Source: Sphingopyxis sp. OPL5
GTDB lineage: Bacteria > Pseudomonadota > Alphaproteobacteria > Sphingomonadales > Sphingomonadaceae
Reading direction: 5' to 3'
NCBI RefSeq assembly: GCF_003797775.2
Contig: NZ_CP060725.1
Span: 1,116,001-1,180,000, forward strand
DNA: 64,000 nt
The translations under genes and the position numbers were made by a program. The stretch's first letter is position 1, and every line of letters starts with the position of its first letter. Positions 17,244 through 25,637 of this stretch are shown here, one piece after another. The notes beneath the pieces were generated by a model. The model saw only the letters and a program-made list of their open reading frames with translations, was not told the DNA's origin and did not search any database.

Positions 17244-18458
17244 TCAAACCGCCCATTCGATCGGCAGCGCTTCGAGCGCCATCACCGTGCCGATGCGAAA
17301 GGCGTGGCGCTCGCCGGGAGTCGCGCGGAAGGCCGGGATGCGCTTCACCCATTCCTCGGTCAGTATGCGCAGCTCGGCGCGGCCGAGGACATGGCCGACG
17401 CACAGATGCGGCCCCGACGAAAAGGTCAGGTGCGCGGTCTTCTTGCGATCGAGATCGAAGATATTGGGATTCTCGAACTTGGCTGGGTCGCGGCTGCCGA
17501 GGCAGAGGATATTGAGCACCATCTCGCCTTCGCGGAACTGCGCCTCGCCGATCTGCTGGTCCTGCACCACCAGCCGCGGGGTGTTGACGACGCCATAGAG
17601 GCGGACCGCCTCGTCGGCGAAAGCAGGGATCAGCGACGGATCGGCGGCGAGCCGCGCCTGCACTTCGGGCATCTGCGCGAGCTGCTGGAAGGCGAAGCCG
17701 GTGACGTTGGTGACCGTGTCCATGCCGCCGAGGAAAAGCACGAAGCTCATAGCGAGAATTTCATCGTCGCTCATCGTCCGGCCGTCGACGTCGACGGTGA
17801 TGAAGTGCGACATCAGCTTGCCGTCGGGCGCGGCGCGCTTCTCCGCGATCAGGCCCTTGAGTTCACCGAGGATCAACGCGCTCAGCCGCCCTAATTCGGC
17901 TTCGTCATTCTGTGCTGAGAAGAAATCCTCGGCGAGATGGCGGAAATCCTGCAACCGCGCGAGGTCCATGCCCATCAGCTCCATGAAGACGCTGACCGGA
18001 AACACCTTCGACACATCGGCCTGGAAATCGCATGCGCCCTTGCCCGCGACCGCCTCGACGAATTCGGCCGCCCATTCGCGGATCCGCGGTTCGAGCGCCT
18101 TGATCGCACTCGGTCCGAACATCGGCATCATCGCGCGGCGATAGGGCAGGTTTTCGGGCGGATCGAGGCTTAGCGGGATCATGAAGGGCGGGTTCTTGAC
18201 GCGCGGAATCTGCATTTCGCGCACCGAAAAATGCTCGGGGTCGAGCACGATCTGGCTGATCGCATCGAAGCTCTTGACGATCCAGTGCCCGCCGTTGAGC
18301 CGGCTCCAGAAAATGTCGGGCGCGTCCGACAGCGCGGCGGCGTAAGTGCCCTGCACATCCTCGCCGATGCGCGGATCGGCATAGATGTCGAAATCGAACA
18401 CCAGATGCGCCGGAATGTGCGGCGGCACCGGCGCGGCGGCGAGTTGGGCGGCGGTCAT
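17244..18458 (-). CDS. Cytochrome P450
   Basis: 404 residues, a soluble bacterial class I P450. The I-helix oxygen-binding motif GGMDT and the K-helix E-X-X-R (EAVR) are present. The heme loop FSSGPHLCVG supplies the thiolate Cys353. It hydroxylates a hydrophobic substrate using a ferredoxin and reductase, neither of which is adjacent. It is last in the Rieske-ligase-P450 run, ten bases after the acyl-CoA synthetase stop, so co-transcribed. The nearest characterised relatives act on terpenoids, steroids and fatty acids, but the substrate here is not determinable. Confidence 0.93.
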   Translation of the reverse strand: MTAAQLAAAPVPPHIPAHLVFDFDIYADPRIGEDVQGTYAAALSDAPDIFWSRLNGGHWIVKSFDAISQIVLDPEHFSVREMQIPRVKNPPFMIPLSLDPPENLPYRRAMMPMFGPSAIKALEPRIREWAAEFVEAVAGKGACDFQADVSKVFPVSVFMELMGMDLARLQDFRHLAEDFFSAQNDEAELGRLSALILGELKGLIAEKRAAPDGKLMSHFITVDVDGRTMSDDEILAMSFVLFLGGMDTVTNVTGFAFQQLAQMPEVQARLAADPSLIPAFADEAVRLYGVVNTPRLVVQDQQIGEAQFREGEMVLNILCLGSRDPAKFENPNIFDLDRKKTAHLTFSSGPHLCVGHVLGRAELRILTEEWVKRIPAFRATPGERHAFRIGTVMALEALPIEWAV

Positions 18459-18468
18459 CGACGGCTCC

Positions 18469-19968
18469 TCATCTGACGCGCTCCATCATCTCATGAGCGC
18501 CGGCATAGGCTTCGCGCACCGCGGGCTTCGACAATTTTCCGGTCGCGAGCCGCGGCAGCGGGTCGGCAGAGAAAGCGACGTAACGCGGCACCTTGTAGTT
18601 CGACAGGTTCGAGTTGCAGTGGTCGATCAGCGCCGCGACATCGACCTCGGCGGCGCCGTGATAAACGACGAAAGGCGTCTCGCCGAACTTCGGATCGGGC
18701 GCGGCGATCGCCAGCGCCTCGATCACCCCCGGAAACTCGCACACCACCCGCTCGACCTCGGCGGCCGAGATGTTGAGTCCGCCCGAAATGATCAGGTCCT
18801 TCATCCGATCGACAAAGGTCAGCAAGCCGCGTTCGTCGAGCATGCCGATGTCGCCCGAATAGAGCCATCCGCCACGGATCGCCTTCGCGGTCTCCTCCGG
18901 ATTGCGCCAATAGCCCTGCATCATGCCGGGCGAGCGCATCAATATCTCGCCGGGTTCGCCGGGGTCGCAGTCGCTTCCGTCGGGCCGCACCACGCGCAAA
19001 TCCATGAAGACCCCGCCCCAGCCGCATTTCTCGGGTTCTTCGATCGCCAGATGCTCGGGCATCATCGTCGCGTTTCCGCCGACTTCGGTCTGGCCATAGA
19101 TTTGCCGGATCGTGATGCCCTTGGCCTTCCAGGTGTCGAGCAATTGCCGGCTGACGCGCGCTCCGCCCGCAGTCGCGAGGCGGATCGACGAGAGGTCGGC
19201 GTCGGCGAAGCCGGGACTGCGGGTGATCGCCTCGAAGAAGGTCGGGACACCGCCGAAACAGCTGATTTTTTCGTCCTGGATCAGTTGCAGGATCGCGTCG
19301 GGGACGAAGGCCGGCTCCATATAAACGGTGCACCCCTGCACAGTATAATGGACGAGCTGGACGAAGCCCGCCGAGGTGTTGAGCGGCGCGAGCGTGATGA
19401 CGCGCGACCCCGGCGACGATGCCGTCTCCTCGACCGCCCAGCAGGCGGCATAGGCGGTCATCGAGCGGTTGGTGAAGACCACCCCCTTGGGCTTCGCGGT
19501 CGACCCGCTCGTCGCGATGATGACCACCGGCGCGTCGGGCACCGGGTCGTGCTTCGGCAAGACGGGCGCGGCGTGGCGCAGCGCCTCGATCTCGGCCATC
19601 GGGCGTGGGGCCAGCCCCGCCGCCTCCACATTTGCCTCGAAATCGGGGGCGGCAAAGGCAAAGCGCGGTTCGGTCGTCTCGCACAACTCGCGGATTTCGC
19701 GCGGCGTGAAGCGGAAATTGACCGGATTGACGATCCCGCCCGCGCGGATGATCCCCATGATCAGCGCGCAATAGGCGAGGCTGTTGGTCGAACAGATCGC
19801 GACGCGATCGCCCGGCTGCAGTCCGTCGGCCTCCAGCATCGCGGCGACGCGGTCGGACCAGGCCTTATATTCGCCATAGCTCAGCCGGTCGCCGCCGAGC
19901 ACCACCGCGGGCTGCTCGGGCCGCATCCGCGCCCACCAATCCATCGCACCCGGCAATGTCTGCGCCAT
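18469..19968 (-). CDS. AMP-forming acyl-CoA synthetase (ANL superfamily)
   Basis: 499 residues. The P-loop-like motif ATSGSTAKPKG is near 154-164. The A8 region reads YSGDIGMLDERG and RMKDLIISGGLN, and the catalytic lysine lies in LATGKLSKP near the C-terminus. It would form a CoA thioester of an unknown acid. It lies between Rieske and P450 genes on the same strand with short gaps (38 and 10 bases), so one operon. It is clearly distinct from the ligase at 3053-4588, so the two blocks may handle different intermediates. Confidence 0.9.
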   Translation of the reverse strand: MAQTLPGAMDWWARMRPEQPAVVLGGDRLSYGEYKAWSDRVAAMLEADGLQPGDRVAICSTNSLAYCALIMGIIRAGGIVNPVNFRFTPREIRELCETTEPRFAFAAPDFEANVEAAGLAPRPMAEIEALRHAAPVLPKHDPVPDAPVVIIATSGSTAKPKGVVFTNRSMTAYAACWAVEETASSPGSRVITLAPLNTSAGFVQLVHYTVQGCTVYMEPAFVPDAILQLIQDEKISCFGGVPTFFEAITRSPGFADADLSSIRLATAGGARVSRQLLDTWKAKGITIRQIYGQTEVGGNATMMPEHLAIEEPEKCGWGGVFMDLRVVRPDGSDCDPGEPGEILMRSPGMMQGYWRNPEETAKAIRGGWLYSGDIGMLDERGLLTFVDRMKDLIISGGLNISAAEVERVVCEFPGVIEALAIAAPDPKFGETPFVVYHGAAEVDVAALIDHCNSNLSNYKVPRYVAFSADPLPRLATGKLSKPAVREAYAGAHEMMERVR

Positions 19969-20006
19969 TCAGTCCCTCTCTGTCCGATCTATCGCCGGGT
20001 CCGTCG

Positions 20007-21185
20007 TTACAGCAGTGCTTCGATCGCTTCATAATAATGGATGATATTGGTCTCGAGCCCGCAATAGATCGTTTCTTCGGGCACCCCGGCGTTCAGCCCC
20101 TGCTGGCTGATCTCGGCCGCCCGGAAATCCTCGCCGCCAAAGACGCTGAGGATCAGCTCATAAGAGCGCGCAAACACCTCCTCGGCCTTCGGCGTCGACG
20201 CCGCTTCGGGGGTAAGCATGAAATATTCGACCGTCGTTCGGGCGGGACCGCGCGGCATCAGCAGCATGACGCTGATATAATATTGGCTGGTCACCACGAC
20301 GCAGTTGGGGAAGGTCGTGTAAGCGTGGGTCACCAGCTTGTGGACATTGCCGTCGGCCTCTTCGTCCAGTATTTCGGGGACATAGCCGATGCGCCCCGAC
20401 ACTTGCCGGATGTTCGGCCCGAACATGTCGACGATGTTCGGCGCGTCCTGAAAGCGGTCGCCGATCGACGCGGCGTGGAGCCGCTGGACATGATAACCCT
20501 CGAGGAAGGGTTCGAGCACGACCTTCCAGTTCGCCTGCAAATCGAACGTCTTGCGGCCATAGACATGCGCCGATCCGATGCCGAGCGCGTCGAAATCGTC
20601 AGCGACCTGCTGCGACAGGTTCGACCAGTCGGCCGGGATGTCGCGGTTGAGCTGGACATAGACGATCCCGCCCCACTCGCGCGCTTCGAGCTCGATCAGC
20701 CCACGCTGGTTCTTGTCGAGCCCCTGAAAAGCCTCGCTGCGCGACACGCCGATCAGCTTGCCGTCGATGCCATAGGTCCAGGCGTGATAGGGACAGGTCA
20801 TGCGGCTCTGCTTGTGGACCGCGCAATCCTCGATGATCTTCGAGCCCTTGTGCTGGCACGCGTTGACGAAGGCCTTGATCGTGCCGTCGCGGGTGCGCGA
20901 GACGAGCATGGGGAAACCATAGCTGTCGTTAGCGACGATGCTGCCGGGTTCGAGCAGCGCCGAAAGGGTGACAGGGACCGGAAAGCGGCGGAAGATCCCC
21001 TCCTGCTCGCGGTCATAGCGGTCCTGGCCGGTGAAGATCGCGTTGGGGCGGGTCGCGCCGAAGGGGACCACGACCGCGTCCTTTTCGGCGGGGATCTTAC
21101 GGATCGCCTCGATCTGGCTCGGGGTCAGATCGGCGAGCGTGGTCAGTTTGCGGGCGGGGCGCGCAATTTCACGAACTTCACCCAT
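20007..21185 (-). CDS. Rieske [2Fe-2S] oxygenase, alpha subunit
   Basis: 392 residues. Cluster ligands are Cys110-X-His112 (CQHKG) and Cys131-X2-His134 (CPYHAW). The mononuclear-iron stretch reads EGYHVQRLH, with both histidines. It is of the same broad class as the oxygenase at 4665-5813 but not a close copy. It heads the Rieske-ligase-P450 operon, and its promoter region (21186-21305) is shared with the divergent GMC oxidoreductase and contains operator site 4. Electron-transfer partners must be encoded elsewhere. Confidence 0.92.
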   Translation of the reverse strand: MGEVREIARPARKLTTLADLTPSQIEAIRKIPAEKDAVVVPFGATRPNAIFTGQDRYDREQEGIFRRFPVPVTLSALLEPGSIVANDSYGFPMLVSRTRDGTIKAFVNACQHKGSKIIEDCAVHKQSRMTCPYHAWTYGIDGKLIGVSRSEAFQGLDKNQRGLIELEAREWGGIVYVQLNRDIPADWSNLSQQVADDFDALGIGSAHVYGRKTFDLQANWKVVLEPFLEGYHVQRLHAASIGDRFQDAPNIVDMFGPNIRQVSGRIGYVPEILDEEADGNVHKLVTHAYTTFPNCVVVTSQYYISVMLLMPRGPARTTVEYFMLTPEAASTPKAEEVFARSYELILSVFGGEDFRAAEISQQGLNAGVPEETIYCGLETNIIHYYEAIEALL

Positions 21186-21232
21186 ATCGCCAATCCTCTC
21201 CTTTTCGTTGGCCTCAGCCTATTCGACCCTTT

Positions 21233-21249
21233 ACCTAATAACAATAGTT
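21233..21249. promoter_or_regulatory. Operator-like dyad ACCTA-N7-TAGTT (site 4 of 4)
   Basis: Lies 48 bases before the Rieske start (21185) and 57 before the GMC start (21306). It matches 15 of 20 positions around site 3 and keeps the 7-base spacer. Confidence 0.5.
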
Positions 21250-21305
21250 TTTTATGGTGCGGGTGAAAGCGCCGTAAAAATGGCCGGAATCGAAGGGATA
21301 GGGTC

Positions 21306-22913
21306 ATGGACTTCGACTATATTATCTGCGGTGCGGGCGCCGCCGGCTGCGTGCTCGCCTATCGCTTGTCGGCGAATCCGGCGGTGACGGTCGCGCTGAT
21401 CGAAGCGGGGCCGCGCGACCGCCATCCGTTCATTTCGATGCCCAAGGGCCTGGCCAAGGTGATGCAGGATCCCAAGCATCTGTGGGTGCATATGAGCGAG
21501 CCCGAGGCATCGACCGCGGGCCAGTCCGAGGCATGGGTGCGCGGGCGCGTGCTCGGCGGGTCGTCGTCGGTCAACGGCATGATGTACGTGCGCGGCCAGC
21601 CCGCCGATTTCGACGCGATCGCCGAACAGTCGAGCGACGACTGGAGCTGGGAGCATATCGGCGCCGCCTATCGCGCCTTCGAGAATCACGAACTCGGCGC
21701 GGGCGAAACGCGCGGCGATGCGGGGCCGATGAAGATATCGATGCCGACCCAGCGCCTGCCGATTTCGGACGCGCAGGTCGCGGCGGGCGAGGCGATGGGC
21801 TGGGCGAACAAGCCCGACATCAACGCCCCCGACGATCAGGTCGCGATCGGCTATGCCCCGCGTACGATCTGGAAGGGCAAGCGCCAGAGCGCCGCGCAGG
21901 CGTTCCTGCGCCCCGCCGAAAAGCGCCCCAACCTCACCGTCCTCACCGACCGCACCGTCGACCGCGTGATCTTCGACGGCACCCGCGCGGTCGGAGTCGA
22001 GGTCGTCCAGGGCGGCCAGCGCGAGCGGATCGACGTACGCCATGAGGTGATCCTGTGCGGCGGCGCGATGGCGAGCCCGGCGATCCTCGAACGATCGGGG
22101 ATCGGCGACGCGAGCCGCCTCGCCGCGCTTGGCATTTCGCTCGTCCATCATAGTCCGCAGGTCGGCGAAGGGCTGATCGAGCATCGCGGTATCATCATGC
22201 AGTGGAAGCTGACCAAAGCGGCGCTGTCGCAGAACCGCGTCTTCGGCGGCTGGCGGCTGCTGCTCGCGACGCTCCAATATTATCTCACCGGCGACGGCCC
22301 GATGTCGGCGGCGGCCTATGAGATCGGTGGCTGGTTCAAGTCGCGCCCCGGGCTCAACCGCCCCGACGTCCAGATGCTGATCGCGCCGTTCAGCTTCGAC
22401 ATGGCGACGCAGCGCACGCAGCTCGAAAAACATCCGGGGATCAACGCGGTGATCTATCCGCTGCGCCCGACCTCGCGCGGCAGCATCCATATCGCGACAC
22501 GCGACCCCGATACGGCGGCGAGCTTCAAGCCCAATTACCGCGACACCGACGAGGATCGCGCCGCGATGGCGGGCGCGGTGCGCGTGATGCGTGACTATGC
22601 GAAGCAGGAACCGCTGGCGGGCATGATATCGGAAGAGACGCTGCCCGGGCCTACCTTCGCCACCGACGCCGAAATCCTCGATGCCTATGACCGGTTCGGG
22701 ACCTGCGGCTATCATGCGGTGGGCAGCTGCAGGATGGGCAAGGACGACGCCTCGGTCGTCGATCCGGCGCTGCGTGTGCGCGGCGTGGAGGGGCTGCGTA
22801 TCATCGACACCTCGATCATGCCCGCGATCCCGTCGGGCAACACCAATGGCCCGACGATGGCGATGGCGTGGCGCGGCGCCGATATCATTTTGCGCGATGC
22901 GCCGGTGGGTTGA
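21306..22913 (+). CDS. GMC family FAD-dependent oxidoreductase (choline/alcohol dehydrogenase-like)
   Basis: 535 residues. The N-terminal FAD-binding GAGAAG is at 8-13, and the GMC signature GRVLGGSSSVNGMMYVRG at about 80-97. The C-terminal catalytic segment has His in GYHAVGSCRMG and Asn in GNTNGPTMAM. It oxidises an alcohol to an aldehyde or ketone. ATG 21306 follows AAGGGATAGGGTC. It is divergent from the Rieske operon and shares its operator, so it probably oxidises an alcohol made by that oxygenase or the P450 (inference). Confidence 0.92.
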   Translation: MDFDYIICGAGAAGCVLAYRLSANPAVTVALIEAGPRDRHPFISMPKGLAKVMQDPKHLWVHMSEPEASTAGQSEAWVRGRVLGGSSSVNGMMYVRGQPADFDAIAEQSSDDWSWEHIGAAYRAFENHELGAGETRGDAGPMKISMPTQRLPISDAQVAAGEAMGWANKPDINAPDDQVAIGYAPRTIWKGKRQSAAQAFLRPAEKRPNLTVLTDRTVDRVIFDGTRAVGVEVVQGGQRERIDVRHEVILCGGAMASPAILERSGIGDASRLAALGISLVHHSPQVGEGLIEHRGIIMQWKLTKAALSQNRVFGGWRLLLATLQYYLTGDGPMSAAAYEIGGWFKSRPGLNRPDVQMLIAPFSFDMATQRTQLEKHPGINAVIYPLRPTSRGSIHIATRDPDTAASFKPNYRDTDEDRAAMAGAVRVMRDYAKQEPLAGMISEETLPGPTFATDAEILDAYDRFGTCGYHAVGSCRMGKDDASVVDPALRVRGVEGLRIIDTSIMPAIPSGNTNGPTMAMAWRGADIILRDAPVG

Positions 22914-22933
22914 TCGGTGAGAGGCGGACATAA

Positions 22934-23082
22934 AGATCCTCCCCTTGGCAAAGCCATGGGGAGGGGGACCGCCGCGAAGCGGTGGTGGAGGGGTCTGGCC
23001 TTGCGCTGACGTCTGACGGCGTCGCCCCCTCCGTCAGCCCTGCGGGCTGCCACCTCCCCATCGCTTCGCGTGGGGAGGATCT
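22934..23082. repeat. Intergenic inverted-repeat element (MITE/REP-like)
   Basis: The ends are an 11-bp inverted repeat, AGATCCTCCCC at 22934-22944 and GGGGAGGATCT at 23072-23082. Inside are further inverted GC-rich parts (GGGGAGGGGG, ACCGCCGCGAAGCGGT, GGCTGCCACCTCCCC). There is no coding capacity. It lies between convergent GMC and TBDR genes. Such imperfect palindromes are common dispersed elements in sphingomonad genomes; here only one copy is present, so mobility is not shown. Confidence 0.65.
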
Positions 23083-23178
23083 GCATGCCCGTTCCTATCA
23101 ACACCAATTCACTAAGGCGGCGGGACCGCCGGCGATGCCCTTATCGCCTTTTCGCCGCCCCGCCGCCTCGTCACGCCG

Positions 23179-25569
23179 TCACGAACCGAATTTATAGCCG
23201 ATCGTGACGCCCCCGGTGATCCCGCGGCCGAGCGCCGTCGAATAGCCGAATGTCGTCGTCTGCATGTTGCGGAACACGCGGTCGCCCTGGTTGAGCAGGT
23301 CGCGGCCCCAGACGGTAACGTAGAGATTGTCCTTCAGCGGCCGGAAGGTCGCCGACAGGTTGAGCGTCGTCAGCGATTTCTGGATCGGCGCCCGGCCCTC
23401 GCCCGCCGGATAGGGATTGCCGCCGGCATCGATCCCCGCCGGATAGAAACCGTGGGTCGCATGGTCGAATTCGTCGGTGTAGCTGAGCAGCCCCGCCAAT
23501 TCGAGCTCGCCGTCGCGGCCGAGCGGCAGCTTATAGTTCGCCGATATACTGGCCATGATGTTCGGCGTGACCGGCAGATCCTGGCCCGAGCAATCGGCGT
23601 TGGTCGCGAGCGCCAGCCCGACCCCCGCGGGGCGATAGATTTCGCAGTTCGGGAAGCTGTCATATTCCGACTGGAAATAGGTCGAAAAACTGGTGTTCAG
23701 CGTCAGCCGGTCGTCGGGGCGGAACGACATTTCGGCCTCCAGCCCCGAAATCGTCGCCTTCGCCGCGTTGATCGAAATCTGCGTGTTGGTGGCGGGATCG
23801 ACCACCGGCACCTGCAGATTGTCGTATTTATAATAATAGCCCGCGAGGTTGAGCGTCAGCTTGCGGTCGAACAGCTGCGATTTCAGCCCGACCTCGAAGG
23901 CATCGATCGTTTCGGGCTCGGTCGCGCGCGCCGACAGCGAGGAGATGTTGTACACCCCGCTCTTGAAGCCGCGATTGTAGCTCGCATAGACGAGCAGATC
24001 GTCCGAGAATTTATGGTCGAGGACGAGGCGATAGGTCAGTTCCGAAAAGCCGGTGCTCAGCCCGTCGCATTGCGGATCGGCGGTGCAGACGTCGCCGATC
24101 GTCTGCGGGATCGCGATGACCCCGCCGGCGCCGTCGGGGACATAGGTGACCTTGCCATTGTCGGCGTCGAGCGTCGCTGTCTCGTCGGTGTAGCGCAGCC
24201 CGGCGGTGATCTTTGTCCCCTGCCCGAACTCGTACGACGCCTCGCCGAACAGCCCGACCGATTCGATTTTCACGAAGGTGCTGAGATCGATATAGGCGAG
24301 CCCCGACGTCGGCCCGAGGCCGAGCGCCGACAGGTCGAGCAGCCGTTGCGGAATGACATGCGGCTGGAGTTTGCTCGGAACCGGAAGCCCGACATATTGG
24401 TCGAGTTGCGTGTAGCCGTCGCGATAATTGATGTAGAATCCGCCGAGCAGCCACTGGAAGGGCGCGCTGCCTTTCGACGACACCAGCAATTCCTGTTGCC
24501 AGGTGCGGCCCTTGAGGTCGGTGTCGAACCAGAAGACCGAGGCGGGCGACAGGTCGAGATCGAGCTGAACCCCCGAACCGCTGCGCGTATAGGCGCTGGT
24601 CGAGCTGATCGCGATGTCGCCAAGGTCATAGTCGAGGTGGAGCGACGTCCCCCAGCTGTCGTAGCGCACCTCGGGCGGCACCTCGCCATAATAGCTGCGC
24701 TTCGGATTGCGGATATCGACCCCCGACACCGCCTCGCCGATCGAGAAAGGCGATCCCGGCGCGGGCTGCATCGCCATGATCGGCGTCGTATAGCCCTTGA
24801 TATAATTGCCCTGCACCATGGCCGAGAAATCGCCGCTCTCGAACAATAGGTTGCCCCGGAAACCATAGGTTTCCTCTTCGCCAGTGCGCTTGCCGATGCC
24901 GTTCGACGGGTTGCGGTTGGTGATGTAGGGCGTTTCATAGCGGTAGAAACCGCTGACACTGAAGGCGAGGTTCTCGCCAAGCCCGGTGGTGACATAGGCG
25001 CGCGCGCCGCGATCGTCGGTCCCCAACGTCCCCTCGACCATGCCGCCGAAATCCTGGCTCGGCTTCTTCGTCGAGATCAGGATCGCGCCCGAGGTGGCGT
25101 TGCGCCCGAACAAGGTGCCCTGCGGCCCGCGCAGCACCTGGATCGATTCGACCTCGGGAAAGGTCTGGAGCAGGATGCCGGTCTTGTCGGTCTGATAGAC
25201 GCCGTCGATATAGACCGCCGCGCTCGACTCGTTGCCCGGGGTGATGTTGCGGCTGCCGACGCCGCGGATATAGGGCACCGACTGGCTGCCGCCCTCGGGC
25301 ACCACCAGCGACGGCGCCATCTGCGACAATTGCCGGAGGCCGTCGATACCGGTCGACTGGAGCTGATCGCCCTGGAACGCCGACACCGCGATCGGAACGT
25401 CCTGCAGCGCTTCCTCGCGCCGCTGCGCGGTCACGACGATGATGCCGTCGTTGCCGTCGTCCTCGGCGACGGCGGGCACCGCCGGATCGCTCTGCGCGGC
25501 GGCGGGCACCGCGGCCATCGCCATCAGAATGGCGGTCGAACCCATCAGGATTTTGTGCGAAACAATCAT
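23179..25569 (-). CDS. TonB-dependent receptor
   Basis: 796 residues from ATG 25569, which follows GGGGAGAGAGAAG and opens a signal peptide ending PAAAQ. Upstream in-frame starts would precede that peptide and are rejected. The TonB box and plug begin with GIIVVTAQRREEALQDVPIAV, and the barrel ends with the aromatic C-terminus YKFGS. It is an outer-membrane importer of unknown ligand. It is the last gene of the run that starts with cysD; the gap to the DUF1214 gene is 68 bases, so it may also have its own promoter. Confidence 0.92.
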   Translation of the reverse strand: MIVSHKILMGSTAILMAMAAVPAAAQSDPAVPAVAEDDGNDGIIVVTAQRREEALQDVPIAVSAFQGDQLQSTGIDGLRQLSQMAPSLVVPEGGSQSVPYIRGVGSRNITPGNESSAAVYIDGVYQTDKTGILLQTFPEVESIQVLRGPQGTLFGRNATSGAILISTKKPSQDFGGMVEGTLGTDDRGARAYVTTGLGENLAFSVSGFYRYETPYITNRNPSNGIGKRTGEEETYGFRGNLLFESGDFSAMVQGNYIKGYTTPIMAMQPAPGSPFSIGEAVSGVDIRNPKRSYYGEVPPEVRYDSWGTSLHLDYDLGDIAISSTSAYTRSGSGVQLDLDLSPASVFWFDTDLKGRTWQQELLVSSKGSAPFQWLLGGFYINYRDGYTQLDQYVGLPVPSKLQPHVIPQRLLDLSALGLGPTSGLAYIDLSTFVKIESVGLFGEASYEFGQGTKITAGLRYTDETATLDADNGKVTYVPDGAGGVIAIPQTIGDVCTADPQCDGLSTGFSELTYRLVLDHKFSDDLLVYASYNRGFKSGVYNISSLSARATEPETIDAFEVGLKSQLFDRKLTLNLAGYYYKYDNLQVPVVDPATNTQISINAAKATISGLEAEMSFRPDDRLTLNTSFSTYFQSEYDSFPNCEIYRPAGVGLALATNADCSGQDLPVTPNIMASISANYKLPLGRDGELELAGLLSYTDEFDHATHGFYPAGIDAGGNPYPAGEGRAPIQKSLTTLNLSATFRPLKDNLYVTVWGRDLLNQGDRVFRNMQTTTFGYSTALGRGITGGVTIGYKFGS

Positions 25570-25637
25570 CTTCTCTCTCCCCATATCCTTGTTATCAAGT
25601 GACATTATTCGATCCGGGTCCGGCGCCCGGCGGCCCT

